Assembly (NCBI GenBank): GCA_028701635.1
Contig: JAQVQJ010000001.1
Location: 1 to 64,000 of the forward strand
Length of the DNA: 64,000 bases
Source of the DNA: Clostridia bacterium
Lineage (GTDB): Bacteria > Bacillota_A > Clostridia > Christensenellales > UBA1242
Reading direction: 5' to 3'
The notes beneath the pieces were generated by a model, which was not told where the DNA came from, did no database searches, and worked only from the letters and a program-made list of their open reading frames with translations. Below are positions 62,767 to 64,000 of this stretch, in pieces. Numbering within the stretch: position 1 is the first letter of the stretch; every line of letters starts with the position of its first letter. The translations under genes were made by a program, and so were the position numbers.

Positions 62767-63617
62767 TATATGGATACTATCCCTCTCTTTTTTAATTTTG
62801 ATCTTATCATTGCTTCTTCTTCAGTTATAACGCGGATTTTAGGGCCATTTACATCCAATATAACACCATATTCTTTTCTCACCGGATCATATACAGGATC
62901 GCCTTTTTGTAAAACAACAGGAGGGGTATTGCCCGGTTCAGATGGTTTGTTATCTTTATATAATCCCATTATATCTTCATATAATAATTCAGCTGACTTA
63001 CCTAAAACATTATATTTAATGGTTAACGGTGGTGTTTGATCAATTTGAAGCGTAATATTTCCATCTTTATCCGGTAAAATAAGATTAGCTGGCATCGGTC
63101 TTCCATTATTCACAATCCAATAATTAATGTAAGCATCTGTTGCAATATTCCATGCTTCATGGAATCGGCCTTGCTCTCTAAAAAAGGTCATTTCAGATAT
63201 ATGCATCGATTCATGTATAAGAATTGATTTTACGACTTCTACAAAAACTTTACTATCTTCATTAAATTCATGAAAAATATCATCTAAGTATTGTTCGCCT
63301 ACATAAAGATTGCCTGCTATATCAACAGCCATAGTGGGTTTATGTTGCCATTCCCGCGGATTATACTGCCCTCCACAATATACTCTTAACCAAATAGGAT
63401 CTCTATATGCAGTAGGACTAGGATCACTATAATCCACATTATTATCATTTATCACTACAATAGTCATATTTTGTAATATAAATCCAAAATAAACCGTCTG
63501 TGGATCTTTATATAAGCTATATCGTATACTATCTATAAAATTTTGAGTATTAACGCCTTCTGTAATAAAATGCGTTACCATGTCATATATAGTATCAAAA
63601 TATTTGAAATTAAGCAT
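62766..63617 (-). CDS. DUF2201-like metallopeptidase-fold protein (HExxH)
   Basis: 283 residues. HESMH at 135-139 followed by RFHEAWNIATDAYIN (about 151-165) fits the DUF2201 N-terminal pattern. In that family an HExxH helix is paired with a WNxAxD segment. It lies upstream of the VWA and MoxR genes, the arrangement seen for DUF2201/VWA/MoxR sets. The N-terminus (FDTIYDMVTHFITEG) has the I-T-E site shared by several proteins here. Whether it is a true peptidase or a chaperone-bound fold is not certain. Confidence 0.8.
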
Positions 63618-64000
63618 TATGTAACTCCAGGTCCTCTAGGCCCAGCCATACCTTCTCCGCCACCAGCAGCATTTGGTTCTTCTTTTGCTCCTACTAAATC
63701 ATCGAGAGTGCCTGAGAGTTGTTTAAACATACTTTTCAATTCTTCTCTTAGGGATAAAACAGCATCTAATCGTTTATAGAATGTTGCATAAAATTGTTTT
63801 ATACCTGGCTTATCTTTAATTTTTGTAATGGCTAAACTAACGGAATCAATAAAATCATCAAACATTTCCGGAGTGACGCCTTCTTTATTATCCACTAAAA
63901 GAGCTAAAATAGATCGAGTATATTCACGTGGATCTGTTTCCCTTTTTGCTTCATTATCCATATCATTTTGGCTATCTGGACTTCCTTGACCACTCGGATC
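63617..64000 (-). CDS. Unknown protein, 5' end beyond the window
   Basis: At least 127 residues. The frame is open up to base 64000 with no stop, so the true start is probably outside; an in-frame ATG at 63961 gives 114 residues. Residues 1-85 are helical (REYTRSILALLVDNK, FDDFIDSVSLAITK, YKRLDAVLSLREEL). The C-terminus is a Gly-rich, collagen-like tail (GGGEGMAGPRGPG). It overlaps the HExxH gene by one base, so it is part of the same operon. Function unknown. Confidence 0.65.
   Translation of the reverse strand, partial: DPSGQGSPDSQNDMDNEAKRETDPREYTRSILALLVDNKEGVTPEMFDDFIDSVSLAITKIKDKPGIKQFYATFYKRLDAVLSLREELKSMFKQLSGTLDDLVGAKEEPNAAGGGEGMAGPRGPGVT

Overview
The window is part of a large, strictly lytic-looking tailed-phage genome (T4-like myovirus core). 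The evidence is a complete T4-type head-assembly series: gp20-like portal, gp4-like head-completion nuclease, gp21-like prohead protease, gp22-like scaffold and gp23-like capsid protein. It is joined by gp25/gp6-like baseplate wedge proteins, gp13- and gp15-like neck/tail proteins, a gp16-like small terminase, gp44/gp62-like clamp loader subunits, a gp61-like primase and a gp31/GroES-like co-chaperonin. The DNA is very AT-rich, genes are packed with 1-30 base overlaps, all three stop codons are used normally, and AGGAG-type ribosome sites are common. No tRNA, integrase, CRISPR array or insertion sequence was seen, and no gene-free stretch exceeds 300 bases. The host cannot be named. Modules such as PKD, InlB B-repeat and BspA-type leucine-rich repeats in virion or surface proteins suggest a host with elaborate surface glycans or proteins.

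Nearly everything is on the minus strand, so transcription runs from 64000 towards 1. Region A (64000-59186) holds an HExxH/DUF2201-like protein, a VWA protein and a MoxR-type AAA+ ATPase. Region B (59135-43662) holds nucleic-acid genes: exonuclease, QueD, QueE and QueC (a split 7-deazaguanine pathway), a DUF366 protein, a nucleotide kinase, primase, clamp loader small subunit, co-chaperonin, a DinG/XPD-like helicase, one homing endonuclease, and a set of unknown proteins with similar N-termini. Region C (43610-27724) is neck, portal, head and surface proteins. It includes an HNH endonuclease, a fibre, and two proteins with signal peptides (a beta-helix protein and a leucine-rich-repeat protein).

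Region D (27636-23202) is a very AT-rich sugar cassette: methyltransferase, GT2-methyltransferase fusion, two sialyltransferase (GT29)-like proteins, a CMP-sialic-acid-synthetase-like protein and another glycosyltransferase. Region E (23116-17196) mixes an FN3 protein, a split glutaredoxin, gp16-like small terminase (plus strand), dUTPase and the clamp loader ATPase, two plus-strand unknowns, then gp25. Region F (17194-1) is baseplate and long tail/adhesin proteins ending in a Pro/Thr-rich protein that runs off the window.

Three points tie the genes together. First, the capsid protein and at least seven other proteins carry an (I/L)-x-E site near the N-terminus, as expected for cleavage by a gp21-type protease, suggesting a set of capsid-packaged internal proteins. 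Second, QueC, QueD and QueE imply preQ0-type DNA modification. Third, the sugar cassette next to the capsid gene suggests decoration of the virion, or of the host surface, with sialic-acid-like sugars. DNA polymerase, large terminase, tail sheath and tube, sliding clamp, FolE and any DpdA-type transglycosylase are not in the window.
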